Origin: Thermoactinomycetaceae bacterium
Lineage (GTDB): Bacteria > Bacillota > Bacilli > Thermoactinomycetales > Thermoactinomycetaceae
DNA: 64,000 nt
Direction of reading: 5' to 3'
Assembly (NCBI GenBank): GCA_025449975.1
Contig: JANWIG010000011.1
Coordinates: 1 to 64,000, forward strand
Below the pieces are notes generated by a model. The model saw only the letters and a list, made by a program, of their open reading frames with translations. It did no database searches and was not told the origin of the DNA. A program made the translations under genes and the position numbers. Numbering within the stretch: position 1 is the stretch's first letter; every line of letters begins with the position of its first letter. Below, in pieces: positions 32,182-42,707 of this stretch.

Positions 32182-35100
32182 ATGGCAGGATTTATCTATG
32201 TTCATCCGAATCAGGATTCAACCAGTGAAATCATTCATCAGTCGGTAGATCAAAGAAGACGAAAAACGATTTATCTCGTATCCAATCGTGAGCAAAGTCG
32301 TTCTTTGGAAAGACAGATCATGCAGAGCGATGTGGAGTGGATGACAATGGATCAATGGGTTGTTCGGCTGATGGGGGGAAGATCGATCATCACCGCAGTG
32401 GAACAATGTGCGATTGTACAGCAAGAGTTGCGGCGGATGGTGGAGAAGGGGCAGATCCGTTATTTTAACCAAGAAAATGGTTTTCGGATTAGCTGGATTC
32501 AATTGTTGGTCGATTCGATTGAAGAAATCAAACGTGCGCATGTCCTTCCCCAACGCTTAAAACGGCTCTGGAGAAAAAAAGAAGAGAAAATGAGAGATTT
32601 TGCCTTGCTTTATGAGGCGTATCAGGATCGATTGGAAGCGGACAATCTGTTGGATCATCCCGAGATGTATATTCAGCTCATTCAAAAGTTATCGCAGCTT
32701 TCCTCGCTATTGCCTGATCGGGTCATTATCGAAGGTTTTCCCCATCTCTATCCCATTCAAGAGCAATTGTTGATCCAGCTGGTCACATTGGGGATCACTG
32801 TGGAGTTGCACGTAGTGGCTGACCCGCTGCGTCGCCGTTTGTTTCAAGAGACGTTTGCTATGATCGAAAGATTGGAAAAACGCGGATTTATTCAGCGATT
32901 TGACTATTTTTCGAAACCATCCCATCGCTCGGGAAAAGACCCCGCTTTGGGTTATTTATCTAAACATGCTTTTAGTGACGAGGTTTCTTCTACCTCCCTT
33001 CAACCGCAAGCGATCCAAGTGATTCGTGCCGAAGGAAAGGAGGCAGAAGTAGAACAACTCGTTATTCATTTAAAGCAATATTTGCTAGAGTCACAGGTTC
33101 CATACCGAGATGTCGCGATTATTTCTGCTCATCTCAATGAGTATCGCGAGTTGCTTCATCTTTATTTGGAGCGAGCAGGCATTCCCGTAGCGGAAGATTG
33201 GAAGCAAAAATTGACCGATCATCCTTTGTGGCAAACGATTGTCGCTTTGTTTCAAGTGCGACATGGTCACCCTTCTTGGTTTGGTGTATTGACCGAGAGT
33301 CCCTTTTTGCCTTTTCGTCATTGGATGAAACAGCTGGATCCGGTACCGGAGAGTGTTGCTGAATGGAAGCAATGGATTGAGTTGGAGTCGGAACTGGAAG
33401 GGGCTGAAGCGATTGAGCGATTGGAATGGATGCAACAAATTCCGAAACAGTTAAGTTGGGAGAATTGGCTAACCTGGTTTACAGAATGGATTCAACCACT
33501 GCATCCACTCAAGCAGTCCCATCCTCAAGAATTGGATCAACTTGCAGGATCATTACAGGCTTGGCACGGTTTGCAACAATTGTTAACACGCTTGCAAAAA
33601 ATCGCCCATGGAGCCAAAGGACAATCGGAGTTAACTTGGCGACGATTTATCGATTGGCTGGGTCAGACAGCAGAACAGATTGAGATCAACAGGCGTCCTG
33701 CTCAAAAAGGAGGCATCCGTTTTTTACAAGCGGAGCTAACGCACGGATACATCTTTCGAGCGGTCTTCTTATTAGGATGTGTGGACGGAAAATGGCCGCG
33801 TGTTTACCATGATCATCTTTTGGTATCCGATCGCGAACGCCGCCAGCTACGTCAGGAAGGTGTCTATCTCCTTTATTCCACCGAGCTTGGAAAAAGGCAG
33901 CTTTCCTCCTTTTATCGGAGTTTGCTGACAGCTACGGATCGTATCTATTTTTTCTATCCTTACGCCGATGAAAAAGGAAACCGACAATTACCTTCTCCTT
34001 ACCTTGTCGAAGTGCTCCAGAACTTTCGCCATTCCCCCATGATCAAAACCTATTCTGCTTATGAGTGGACCGATTGGTCGACCTGTTATTCACCGGCCAA
34101 AGGGAGGGAATTTGCTCTTCGTCTGTTGTCACAGAGTGAAACACGGTCCGACGATCAAGAGAGAGCACTTCAAGTGCTTGAGAGTTGGAAGCAGAAGTCG
34201 CCGGCGAGATGGCAATCATTGATCGAGCGGATCAAGGTGGAACGTTTGCGTCTAGGTTCACCGGAGCATGCCTTTCAAGGACAGATTAGCGATCCCACCT
34301 TGCTGCGACAGTTGAAAGAATGGATGGAACGGAAAGTATGGCATCCTGTGGAATTAAATCATTTGGTGGAATGTCCATTTCGTTTTATGGCACAGTATCT
34401 TTGGAAAATCAATCAGGGGAAGCATCCTGTCCCAGGAATCAGCTCTACAAAGCAGGACCATCTATTGCGCAAGGTACTCGTTCGGGTTCTTGAACGCGGT
34501 GAGGGAGAACTGCTATGGCAGCAACAAAGTGCTTCACAAATCTTAGAGCAGTATTTAAAAGAAGTTGAAGTCACATCACCATTTCATTTTGAATTGGATC
34601 GGCAGAGAATCGAGCAGAGTCTCCATGATTATCTTTCCTATGAAAATCATTTGCGTATGAAACAAGGATACCAACTCAGACCGACCTATTTGCATCTTAC
34701 ATTTGGACAAGAGGGGAAAAGAGGGTGCGATCCTCATTCGATCGAGGAGCCGGTCCTACTTCGTCTATCGGAAGGAATGACCATCCAGCTTCAGGGAAGA
34801 ATCGATCGGATCGATCAAGATTCAGAAGGAAATACGGTTCTTTATCTTTATCGATCCAACATCTATACCAGTAGTAAAGAGATTATGAAGGGACAGGATC
34901 TCGTATTGCCATTATATATAAAAGTGCTCGAACAGCAATTTGAATTGCCAGCGGAGCGATTGATCGGAGCAGCTTATTATACGAAGCGAAAAAAGGGAGC
35001 GAAAAATCCGCGAAATACAGGTCTATGGAGAGAAGAAAAGAAGAAGGAAGCCAAATTGCATGTTCGAACGACAGCATTGGACCGAGAGAAATGGCAGGAC

Positions 35101-35250
35101 GCTTTTCAGCAGATTGGTCAGTTGCTGGAAAGCAAATGGAAGCAAGTGCAACAGGGGAATTGTTTGACCAGACCGACATGGGATTGTTCCGAATATTGTC
35201 CACAGAAAACGATTTGTCGTGCATATCGACAGGCAAGAGAAGGTGAGTAA
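32182..35250 (+). CDS. addB: AddB-family protein with degenerate helicase and nuclease motifs
   Basis: About 1022 residues, shorter than the roughly 1160 of B. subtilis AddB. AddB pairs with AddA to resect double-strand breaks. The identity rests on position before addA, overall layout and the iron-sulfur cysteines: ECPFRFMAQYLW near residue 730 and CSEYCPQKTIC at the end. The N-terminal Walker A (GRSGSGKT in B. subtilis) is missing, the region reading YVHPNQDSTSEI. In the nuclease domain GRIDRID is kept, but the following DYK reads LYR, so nuclease activity is probably lost. ATG 32182 follows GGAGAGGAG. Confidence 0.85.
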   Translation: MAGFIYVHPNQDSTSEIIHQSVDQRRRKTIYLVSNREQSRSLERQIMQSDVEWMTMDQWVVRLMGGRSIITAVEQCAIVQQELRRMVEKGQIRYFNQENGFRISWIQLLVDSIEEIKRAHVLPQRLKRLWRKKEEKMRDFALLYEAYQDRLEADNLLDHPEMYIQLIQKLSQLSSLLPDRVIIEGFPHLYPIQEQLLIQLVTLGITVELHVVADPLRRRLFQETFAMIERLEKRGFIQRFDYFSKPSHRSGKDPALGYLSKHAFSDEVSSTSLQPQAIQVIRAEGKEAEVEQLVIHLKQYLLESQVPYRDVAIISAHLNEYRELLHLYLERAGIPVAEDWKQKLTDHPLWQTIVALFQVRHGHPSWFGVLTESPFLPFRHWMKQLDPVPESVAEWKQWIELESELEGAEAIERLEWMQQIPKQLSWENWLTWFTEWIQPLHPLKQSHPQELDQLAGSLQAWHGLQQLLTRLQKIAHGAKGQSELTWRRFIDWLGQTAEQIEINRRPAQKGGIRFLQAELTHGYIFRAVFLLGCVDGKWPRVYHDHLLVSDRERRQLRQEGVYLLYSTELGKRQLSSFYRSLLTATDRIYFFYPYADEKGNRQLPSPYLVEVLQNFRHSPMIKTYSAYEWTDWSTCYSPAKGREFALRLLSQSETRSDDQERALQVLESWKQKSPARWQSLIERIKVERLRLGSPEHAFQGQISDPTLLRQLKEWMERKVWHPVELNHLVECPFRFMAQYLWKINQGKHPVPGISSTKQDHLLRKVLVRVLERGEGELLWQQQSASQILEQYLKEVEVTSPFHFELDRQRIEQSLHDYLSYENHLRMKQGYQLRPTYLHLTFGQEGKRGCDPHSIEEPVLLRLSEGMTIQLQGRIDRIDQDSEGNTVLYLYRSNIYTSSKEIMKGQDLVLPLYIKVLEQQFELPAERLIGAAYYTKRKKGAKNPRNTGLWREEKKKEAKLHVRTTALDREKWQDAFQQIGQLLESKWKQVQQGNCLTRPTWDCSEYCPQKTICRAYRQAREGE

Positions 35251-35251
35251 G

Positions 35252-38200
35252 TTGGGTAATTTAACCACGAATCAACAAAAAGCAGCAGTCGATTATTTGC
35301 TGAAGAATTGTGTGGTCACTGCCGGCGCGGGTTCAGGAAAAACACGAGTACTTACGCATCGTTATGTCAATTTATTGGCGCACCATCAAAAAGACCCCGC
35401 TTTGTTGTCCCAGATCGTGGCGATTACGTTTACAGATAAAGCCGCTGCTGAAATGAAAGAGCGAATTCGCCAAGAGATTGAAAAACGAATGGCGAAGGCT
35501 GAAGAACAATGTTTAAGTGAGGAAAAGCTACGTTGGCAAGAGCTATGGACAGAGTTAGGACAAGCGCGCATTTCTACCTTTCACTCTTTTTGTCAACGAT
35601 TGATTCAGGCAAATCCGCGAGAGGCAGAAGTAGATCCTTATTTTTCGATTTTGAGTGAGCAAGAGGCCTATATCTTATTAAATGAAGCGATTCGCGAAGT
35701 CTATATTGCCGCGTGGCCCAAAGAAGTGAACTCGCAGGTTTTAGAGCCATGGTTTGTAGGAAATCGATTGCCAAGTATTGAAAAATCGATTCGCCAAGCG
35801 ATGGGAAAGATTCGTTCATTAGGATGGGATTTTTCGCAGCTTAAACAGGTTTCAGAGAAAAGTTTTTTTCGCCTATGGGAACAAATCGAGGAACAACGGC
35901 GACAGCTACAAGCAGAGAAAGAAATGCAATCGACATTCTCTCTGGAGCAGGAACTGTTTGCAACGGCAGAGCAGATTTTAAAGCTCGATGTAAAAATTGC
36001 AAGTATCCTTACTTTTCAAACTTACTGGGAAACATGGTATCCTGAGTGGGAACAACGTCAAGGAACAAAAGAGCGCCAGGAGTTAATAAAAAATCTTAAG
36101 AAGCAGATCAAAGGCAGATGGGGAAAGAACAAACCGTGGAAAGACCGATTGATAGAGACCGTTGAGCAGCTCAGACAGCAGCTGATGGAACAGGAAAAAA
36201 GGGAGCAACAGTTATTGGATCTCGAAAACGCATGGATCTGGCTCAGTGAAGAAAGAGAGATTACCACGGCAATGATTCAGATGTTGCAACAGATTGATCG
36301 ACGTTATGCCGCCAAAAAGGAAGAACGGCAGGCGCTCGACTTTGACGATTTACAGGAAAAAGCAGTGCGGTTACTCGAGCGTGATCCCCTCATTCGTAGG
36401 CGTTACCAAAAGCAGATCCGTTACTTACTGATTGATGAGTATCAAGATACGAATCATATTCAAAAACGGCTGATCGACCTACTATGTAAGGATGAGCAGG
36501 GGCGGATTCCCGCTGGTAAATTATTTGTTGTCGGTGATCCCAAACAGTCGATTTACCGCTTTCGCGGGGCAGATGTTTCACTCTTTACAAAGGTTCAGCA
36601 AGAAATTGAAGCGAATCAAGGCGAAGCGGTTGTTCTGGATACCAATTTTCGGTCGGAACCACCTCTCATCGATTTTTACAATTATGTTTTTCCGCAGCTG
36701 ATGACCGAAGAGCAGCATCATCCCAATTCGTACCAACCTGTCTTATCCCGGGAGCCAGTCGCTCCTTTGCAGTGTGTGATCGATTGGATTTCTGTACCAC
36801 AAAAAGAAGATTTACCGGAAGGATGGACAAAAGAAAAAGTGGAAGCGCGGATGATCGCTCGTCATATCAAACAGTTGTGCCAGGAAGGTTATTCTCCCAA
36901 AGATATAACCATTTTGATGCGAACCATGCCGCAGGTAAAAATCTATGAACAAGCCTTGCTAGAGGAAAAGATTCCCTTTCGCGTCATCGGAGGGAGAGGA
37001 TTTTATGAACGACAAGAAGTGCTTGATCTCCTCCATTTTTTGCAAATCCTCGTTGCTCCTCGTCATCGATTGGCATGGGCAGGCGTGTTGCGCTCTCCAT
37101 TTTGTGGGGTTTCCGATGAGACGATTTTGCATATCGCCTTGGGGAATCAGTGGCAGGGAGGAATCGAACAATGGAACCGTTTGTCAAGCCTTCCTGTGCC
37201 CGAAAGAGAAAAACTAAAGCAGTTTGCTTCAATATTTCAAGCGGTCCAGCGTTATCTTGGTCAGATGCCGGTTTCTCAGTTGATGGAACAGATTTTGGAG
37301 GAAAGCGGTTATTTCGAAGTTTTAGCGACCCTGCCTGATTATCCACAAATGGTAGCAAATGTAAGAAAGCTGATTGACCAGTCGCGAGGACTAAGCGGTC
37401 CGGCGCGGTATTCTGTCAAAGCTTATCTGGACTGGATCAAACAAGTTCAAGAGAGCGAGAAAGAAGAGACAGAGGCAGCGATTGAGTTAGAAGATAGCGA
37501 CAGTGTTCAAATTATGACGATCCATCAGTCGAAAGGACTTGAATTTCCCGTCGTATATCTCCCTAGGCTCGGTAGCCGTTCCCGCTTTTCAGACTCCTTG
37601 ATCTTGGTGGATGAGGAGGAGGGACTGGTCGTTCAGATGAAAACCAGAGCAGGGGAAGAGGTGGAGACAGCACGCTGGGAAAAAGTAAGTGAAAAAGAGA
37701 AAAGATTGGATTGGGAAGAGTCGGTGCGGCTTTTTTATGTTGCAACGACAAGGGCAGAACAACGGTTGGTGCTATGTGGACCAGAGGACAGAATCGAAAA
37801 GAATACACCTGTGCATCACATCAAGCATTGGAGCAAATGGTTGGATGTCGTTCTGGGATATGAACGGGTGGATCAAGAGAAACAAATCTGGTCATTTACC
37901 GAAGATTGTAAGCCGATTCGTGTTTTTAGTCAGTTTGGTGCTGCCAAGGAGGAAGGTGTTCCTTCCACCACTCAGACGGTGCTGGATCACTATCTCGCTA
38001 GTCCATTCGCACCTCGTCAGCCCATTGTGGAGCCGCGATTGCTCCAACCTTGTTCTTTACGCGAGATCGATCTCATAGAATTAAGTGTGACCGATTGGAA
38101 GCAATTGGTAAATTGTCCGCGCAAATACTATTATAAGCGAGTGCTTGGAATCCCCGAGCTCAATGAAGCAGAGAAAAGTGAGGAGAGTACTCCTACCTTC

Positions 38201-38839
38201 AGACTATCACCTACATTAAAAGGACAGATGGTCCATCTTCTCTGTGAATGGTTGATGGAACCGACAACGGAACCCATCGATTTAGAAAAGCTTTGGTCGG
38301 ATCTCTGGGCGGCATTTCAAGTACTTCCGGAGCGACAGGAAAGAGTGAAAAAGGAGCTTACTCCTTATCTCAACCATTTTATACAGAGCGAACTTTTTCA
38401 GCAGAAAGATCGGTGGAAGTCGATCTGGCGAGAATGGAGTTTTACAGAGCCGATCCAAGGGCTACTCATCTCGGGACAAATCGATCTATGGTGTGAGGAT
38501 CATCAAGGGCAATGGTATTTATATGACTATAAGACGGATTTTATCGGTAAAAACTCTTTACAATCAAAAGCAGAGGAATACAAGCCGCAACTTCAGCTTT
38601 ATGTGTTAGCGTTGCAACGAAGATTTGGCCGAACACCCAAACAGGCAACCTTATACTTTTTGGAACCCGATCTGTGTTATACTTTTCATATAACTAAGGA
38701 TTGGTTATTATTAGCAGAAGAAGGTTTGCATAAAACAGGAAAACTTCTCCGTTCAACGGAGATCGAACAATGGTCATGTCATCGGGGAACAAATTGTGAT
38801 TCCTGTTCCTATCGCATGATCTGCAAAGAAGAAACATAA
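35252..38839 (+). CDS. addA: ATP-dependent helicase/nuclease subunit AddA
   Basis: About 1195 residues. UvrD/RecB-type SF1 helicase with Walker A AGAGSGKT near residue 28, DEYQDT, GDPKQSIYRFRGAD, FRSEPP and the late motif IMTIHQSKGLEFPVV. The C-terminal RecB-like nuclease has GQIDLW and the catalytic YDYKTDF, and ends in CDSCSYRMIC. The helicase and nuclease motifs are intact, in contrast to AddB. The start is TTG just after the addB stop, with AAGGTGAG as SD; GTG 35243 is an alternative, overlapping addB. Confidence 0.95.
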   Translation: MGNLTTNQQKAAVDYLLKNCVVTAGAGSGKTRVLTHRYVNLLAHHQKDPALLSQIVAITFTDKAAAEMKERIRQEIEKRMAKAEEQCLSEEKLRWQELWTELGQARISTFHSFCQRLIQANPREAEVDPYFSILSEQEAYILLNEAIREVYIAAWPKEVNSQVLEPWFVGNRLPSIEKSIRQAMGKIRSLGWDFSQLKQVSEKSFFRLWEQIEEQRRQLQAEKEMQSTFSLEQELFATAEQILKLDVKIASILTFQTYWETWYPEWEQRQGTKERQELIKNLKKQIKGRWGKNKPWKDRLIETVEQLRQQLMEQEKREQQLLDLENAWIWLSEEREITTAMIQMLQQIDRRYAAKKEERQALDFDDLQEKAVRLLERDPLIRRRYQKQIRYLLIDEYQDTNHIQKRLIDLLCKDEQGRIPAGKLFVVGDPKQSIYRFRGADVSLFTKVQQEIEANQGEAVVLDTNFRSEPPLIDFYNYVFPQLMTEEQHHPNSYQPVLSREPVAPLQCVIDWISVPQKEDLPEGWTKEKVEARMIARHIKQLCQEGYSPKDITILMRTMPQVKIYEQALLEEKIPFRVIGGRGFYERQEVLDLLHFLQILVAPRHRLAWAGVLRSPFCGVSDETILHIALGNQWQGGIEQWNRLSSLPVPEREKLKQFASIFQAVQRYLGQMPVSQLMEQILEESGYFEVLATLPDYPQMVANVRKLIDQSRGLSGPARYSVKAYLDWIKQVQESEKEETEAAIELEDSDSVQIMTIHQSKGLEFPVVYLPRLGSRSRFSDSLILVDEEEGLVVQMKTRAGEEVETARWEKVSEKEKRLDWEESVRLFYVATTRAEQRLVLCGPEDRIEKNTPVHHIKHWSKWLDVVLGYERVDQEKQIWSFTEDCKPIRVFSQFGAAKEEGVPSTTQTVLDHYLASPFAPRQPIVEPRLLQPCSLREIDLIELSVTDWKQLVNCPRKYYYKRVLGIPELNEAEKSEESTPTFRLSPTLKGQMVHLLCEWLMEPTTEPIDLEKLWSDLWAAFQVLPERQERVKKELTPYLNHFIQSELFQQKDRWKSIWREWSFTEPIQGLLISGQIDLWCEDHQGQWYLYDYKTDFIGKNSLQSKAEEYKPQLQLYVLALQRRFGRTPKQATLYFLEPDLCYTFHITKDWLLLAEEGLHKTGKLLRSTEIEQWSCHRGTNCDSCSYRMICKEET

Positions 38840-38941
38840 AATCACATGTTGTTTTTGTGAAGATTTTGCTTTGGCTCTTGTCACAATCTGTTGCTTCATA
38901 AGATAATAGGATTGCAAATTTTTAAACAGGGAGAGAAATAA

Positions 38942-39358
38942 GTGGAATCCATTAAGGAAGGTTTTTCTGCATTATTCCTCGGCTTTATTACCCTATTTCT
39001 TATTTCATTAGGGATCTGGATGTTAGGGATCATCGTGATGCTGTTTCGAGAATTGTTTAGCGCACGTGTCTTTGTCATCCAAGACTATTTAAGAAGGCTT
39101 TGGAAGCTATTTGTCTTTTCTTTCGAAGGCATCGCTTATCTGAGTATCGTCGTATCCCCCCTTCTTCTTTTTGTCGTCGAAAATCATACATTAAATATTG
39201 TAATGACATGGATCGCTGGGATTGTTTTATCGATCCTATATATTTATATACGTAGACAAAGAGGCACCCTTCCCAACTGGAGGGAAGAGATCGATAAATT
39301 GGTCAGAAAAGTTGGAGGATCTAGTTCAAAACGGGGGCGCCATCGCAATCATCGTTAA
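38942..39358 (+). CDS. Small membrane protein, 138 residues
   Basis: Four hydrophobic stretches (about residues 9-33, 54-80, 83-103) followed by a basic soluble tail with Lys/Arg/His-rich end (SSSKRGRHRNHR). No family is recognised. GTG start after GGGAGAG. It stands between addA and rel with its own terminator downstream. Confidence 0.65.
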   Translation: MESIKEGFSALFLGFITLFLISLGIWMLGIIVMLFRELFSARVFVIQDYLRRLWKLFVFSFEGIAYLSIVVSPLLLFVVENHTLNIVMTWIAGIVLSILYIYIRRQRGTLPNWREEIDKLVRKVGGSSSKRGRHRNHR

Positions 39359-39363
39359 TAAGG

Positions 39364-39401
39364 ATTCCGAACCGAGCTGAAGGTTGGGGATCTTTTCATT
39401 T
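39364..39401 (+). terminator. Rho-independent terminator
   Basis: GATTCCGAACC pairs with GGTTGGGGATC (one mismatch, one G-T), followed by four T. Confidence 0.7.
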
Positions 39402-39614
39402 GAACCATTGAAAGGATACTTTTGGATTAGCTTAAGTGGAGAACGACAAACAGTAGTCAATTTTACTAAAGGAAAAGAATTTCAACAGAGGATATAAAAA
39501 GAAAGAAGTAGTTTCTCAAGAGAATATAAATGTAAAATTTTCTCCCTCTTTACTTTTTCAGCATCATCCCTCATAATGATAGAAAATTTAGCTAAGGTAC
39601 GGGTGATTGTAAAG

Positions 39615-41774
39615 ATGGAGCAATTGCTTAAACGTGCGGCATCTTACTTAAGTGAAAAAGATTTAGAACAGGTAAAACGAGCCTACTTGATGGCTGAAAA
39701 AGCACATGAGGGACAGTTTCGAAAATCGGGTGAGCCTTATATTACTCATCCCGTTGCAGTCGCGACAATTTTGGTTGACCTTCAAATGGATGCAGCTACG
39801 TTGGTAGCTGCTCTTTTACATGATGTTGTGGAAGATACCGATGTGACATTGAAAGAGATTGAAGCGGAATTTGGCGAAACCGTGGCAAGCTTGGTAGACG
39901 GTGTGACTAAATTACGACAACGTATCAAATTTAAATCGAATGCCGAACATCAGGCGGAAAATTATCGTAAAATGTTTATGGCGATGGCAAAAGATATTCG
40001 CGTTATTTTGATTAAACTGGCAGATCGTCTGCATAATATGCGTACCTTGAAGTCGATGCCTGAACATAAACAACTGATCATATCCAAGGAGACGTTGGAT
40101 ATCTTTGCTCCATTGGCTCATCGCTTGGGGATCTCTAAGATTAAGTGGGAACTGGAAGATATCGCTTTACGCTATTTAAACCCACATCAATATTATCGAA
40201 TTGTTAATTTAATGAAGAAAAAACGGGCAGAACGAGAAGCTTTTCTTCAAGAACTGATCGAACTATTAAAAGAACGTTTTGCTTCAATGGGTGTCAAAGT
40301 GATCGATGTTTCAGGTCGTCCGAAGCATATTTACAGTATTTACCGTAAAATGGTAAGTCGGCATAAAGAGTTTAATGAGATTTATGATCTGATCGCTGTC
40401 CGAGTGATTGTTGAATCGGTTCGTGATTGTTATGGTGTTTTGGGAATCGTTCATACCATTTGGAAACCGATTCCAGGTCGATTTAAAGATTATATCGCTT
40501 CACCCAAACCGAATATGTATCAATCCTTGCATACCACGGTGATCGGTCCGAAAGGAGAACCCGTTGAGGTACAGATTCGCACGTTGGACATGCATCGGAC
40601 AGCGGAATATGGAATTGCTGCCCATTGGACGTATAAAGAAGCTGTTAACTCCAATCATCCCAATGAATACAAAGAGAAATTAAAATGGTTGCGCGAAATG
40701 ATGGAGCAACAAAAAGAGGCAAAGGATGCGCAAGAGTTTATCGAAAACTTAAAAATGGATTGGTTTTCTCGGAGTGTCTTTGTTTTTACTCCAAAGGGGG
40801 ATGTGATTGAGCTTCCGGTTGGCTCTGTCTCTTTAGACTTTGCCTATCGCATTCATACAGAGATTGGTAATAAGTGTGTGGGCGCGAAAGTCAATGGGAA
40901 AATCGTTCCACTGGACTATACATTGAATACTGGTGATATCGTTGAAATATTAACTTCCAAGCACAGTTATGGACCTAGTCGTGACTGGCTTAAGATCGTG
41001 AAATCTTCCAATGCTAAAAATAAAATTCGCAATTGGTTTAAGAAGCAGCAGAGAGAAGAGACGATTGCCAAAGGAAGAGAGATGATAGAGTCTCTGCTGA
41101 AAAAGCAAGAATTTAACGTGGAACAAGTGTTGGTTCCCGAACGAATCAATGCCGCGATTAAAAAATTTAACTTCTCAGATGAAGATGATCTTTATGCTGC
41201 TGTTGGATTTGGTGGTATTTCCCCTTCGCAAGTGGTGAGTCGTCTGACGGAAGGCCTGAAGCAAGAGCAACCACAGCCTGTTATTTTACCGAAAGTAAAA
41301 ACATTACCCCAAAAATATCCTCACTCCGATACGGGGGTTCGGGTAAAAGGGGTAGACAATTTATTGATACGGATTTCGAAATGTTGCAATCCTGTTCCTG
41401 GTGAAGATATCTGCGGGTTTGTGACACAAGGTAGAGGGATCTCTGTTCATCGCGCGGATTGTCATAATCTTAAAGAGGTCGATGAAGATCGGCAGATCGC
41501 TGTGGAGTGGGTCGGTGAAAACAAGTCAGCCCATCTATATCATGTCGATATTGAAGTAAGCGGGTTTGAACGGGATGGTCTTCTCAACGATGTCCTGCAA
41601 GTTTTATCGGATGTCCAAGCTCCTTACACACAGGTCACAGCGAAGGTGCACCGAAAGGAGTTTGCCACGATTGTGATCCGGATCATGATCCGCAATGCCG
41701 GTCATTTAAAAAATGTGGTTGAAAAGATCAAAGGAATTCATGATGTATACAATGTAAAACGTATTATCCAATAA
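39615..41774 (+). CDS. rel: Bifunctional (p)ppGpp synthetase/hydrolase Rel
   Basis: About 719 residues. The HD hydrolase domain carries HDVVEDTDVT and the HAPLAHRLG-type motif (here FAPLAHRLG); the synthetase domain has RFKDYIASPKPNMYQSLH; TGS and C-terminal zinc-finger and ACT domains follow (CCNPVPGEDI; VLSDVQAPYTQVTAKV). Both catalytic domains appear intact, so it makes and destroys the stringent alarmone. GGTGA lies 8 bases before ATG 39615; an ATG 13 codons upstream lacks an SD. dtd follows 12 bases later, as in B. subtilis. Confidence 0.97.
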   Translation: MEQLLKRAASYLSEKDLEQVKRAYLMAEKAHEGQFRKSGEPYITHPVAVATILVDLQMDAATLVAALLHDVVEDTDVTLKEIEAEFGETVASLVDGVTKLRQRIKFKSNAEHQAENYRKMFMAMAKDIRVILIKLADRLHNMRTLKSMPEHKQLIISKETLDIFAPLAHRLGISKIKWELEDIALRYLNPHQYYRIVNLMKKKRAEREAFLQELIELLKERFASMGVKVIDVSGRPKHIYSIYRKMVSRHKEFNEIYDLIAVRVIVESVRDCYGVLGIVHTIWKPIPGRFKDYIASPKPNMYQSLHTTVIGPKGEPVEVQIRTLDMHRTAEYGIAAHWTYKEAVNSNHPNEYKEKLKWLREMMEQQKEAKDAQEFIENLKMDWFSRSVFVFTPKGDVIELPVGSVSLDFAYRIHTEIGNKCVGAKVNGKIVPLDYTLNTGDIVEILTSKHSYGPSRDWLKIVKSSNAKNKIRNWFKKQQREETIAKGREMIESLLKKQEFNVEQVLVPERINAAIKKFNFSDEDDLYAAVGFGGISPSQVVSRLTEGLKQEQPQPVILPKVKTLPQKYPHSDTGVRVKGVDNLLIRISKCCNPVPGEDICGFVTQGRGISVHRADCHNLKEVDEDRQIAVEWVGENKSAHLYHVDIEVSGFERDGLLNDVLQVLSDVQAPYTQVTAKVHRKEFATIVIRIMIRNAGHLKNVVEKIKGIHDVYNVKRIIQ

Positions 41775-41786
41775 AGGTGGATCCAG

Positions 41787-42227
41787 ATGAGAGTACTACT
41801 TCAACGGGTAAAAGAGGCGCAGGTCACTGTTGAACAGACGGTCGTTGGCTCCATTCAACATGGCTCTTTGTTGTTGGTCGGTTTTACCAAAGGAGATACG
41901 AGCAAAGATGTCGATTATCTCGCAGATAAAGTTGTTCATCTCCGTATATTTGAAGATGAGTCAGGAAAAATGAATCGTTCGTTAATCGATGTGGGGGGAG
42001 CGATTTTATCTGTCTCCCAGTTTACTCTTTATGGAGATTGTCGGAAAGGTCGTCGTCCTAATTTTATGGCCGCCATGGAACCCGGGCAAGCGCAGCAGCT
42101 GTATGAGCAATTCAATGAGAAACTTCGCTCTTATGGGATCAAAGTGGAGACGGGCATTTTTGGGGCGATGATGGATGTCCATTTGGTGAATGACGGTCCA
42201 GTCACCTTGCTGTTAGAAAGTAAATAA
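41787..42227 (+). CDS. dtd: D-aminoacyl-tRNA deacylase
   Basis: A 146-residue DTD. The cross-subunit motifs [15 protein letters not shown] and [10 protein letters not shown] are present. It frees tRNA from D-amino acids such as D-Tyr. Co-transcribed with rel (SD AAAGGTGG), then ended by a large terminator at 42328. Confidence 0.97.
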   Translation: MRVLLQRVKEAQVTVEQTVVGSIQHGSLLLVGFTKGDTSKDVDYLADKVVHLRIFEDESGKMNRSLIDVGGAILSVSQFTLYGDCRKGRRPNFMAAMEPGQAQQLYEQFNEKLRSYGIKVETGIFGAMMDVHLVNDGPVTLLLESK

Positions 42228-42327
42228 GATGTCCAGTTACTTCTGAAATTTTTTTACCCTAATTCACAAAAAAGACTCTCATTTCATCATCATTGTCGAG
42301 CGGAAATTTTTCTTTTTCAAACGGCAA

Positions 42328-42407
42328 AGAGGAATGCGGGCGATCTGATTTTTTCAGATGGTGCTTGCTTGGAACAACCATTTTCTTTCGCCGCTCCTCT
42401 TTTTTTT
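42328..42407 (+). terminator. Large composite terminator after dtd
   Basis: AGAGGA (42328) pairs with TCCTCT (42395), and GGCGA with TCGCC, around an inner ATCTGA/TCAGAT hairpin; seven T follow. The rest of the 42228-42528 spacer shows no gene. Confidence 0.7.
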
Positions 42408-42528
42408 AAAAGAAAACAGAGGTTTGATCTTAAGTAGCGGTTTACCTGCAATAGCGCAGATCGTAAGCGAAGGAAGCCTGTCCCAATCGTTGCATGAAAT
42501 GAGGGTTTTTCTCAAGGAGGGTCCTAAA

Positions 42529-42702
42529 TTGTTACATTCTTTTGAAGAACGTGTCTGGGAATGGGTTCTTGATCAACTCTCTTCGGAAGTCAGTTTACGG
42601 CCGTATGTATTAATCGGAAATGAAACGAACATTGAGCATACCTGGATGTTGCTGGATGAAATCGAGGATTTGCGGGAAGAGAATGGAAGAGAAATCCTAT
42701 AG
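42529..42702 (+). CDS. Small protein, 57 residues
   Basis: [20 protein letters not shown] followed by a sequence ending [15 protein letters not shown]; acidic and helical. The frame is open further upstream, but that part crosses the dtd terminator. AAGGAGG lies 8 bases before the TTG, giving a clear start. No family recognised. The tkt promoter overlaps its stop codon. Confidence 0.6.
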   Translation: MLHSFEERVWEWVLDQLSSEVSLRPYVLIGNETNIEHTWMLLDEIEDLREENGREIL

Positions 42703-42707
42703 GGTTG

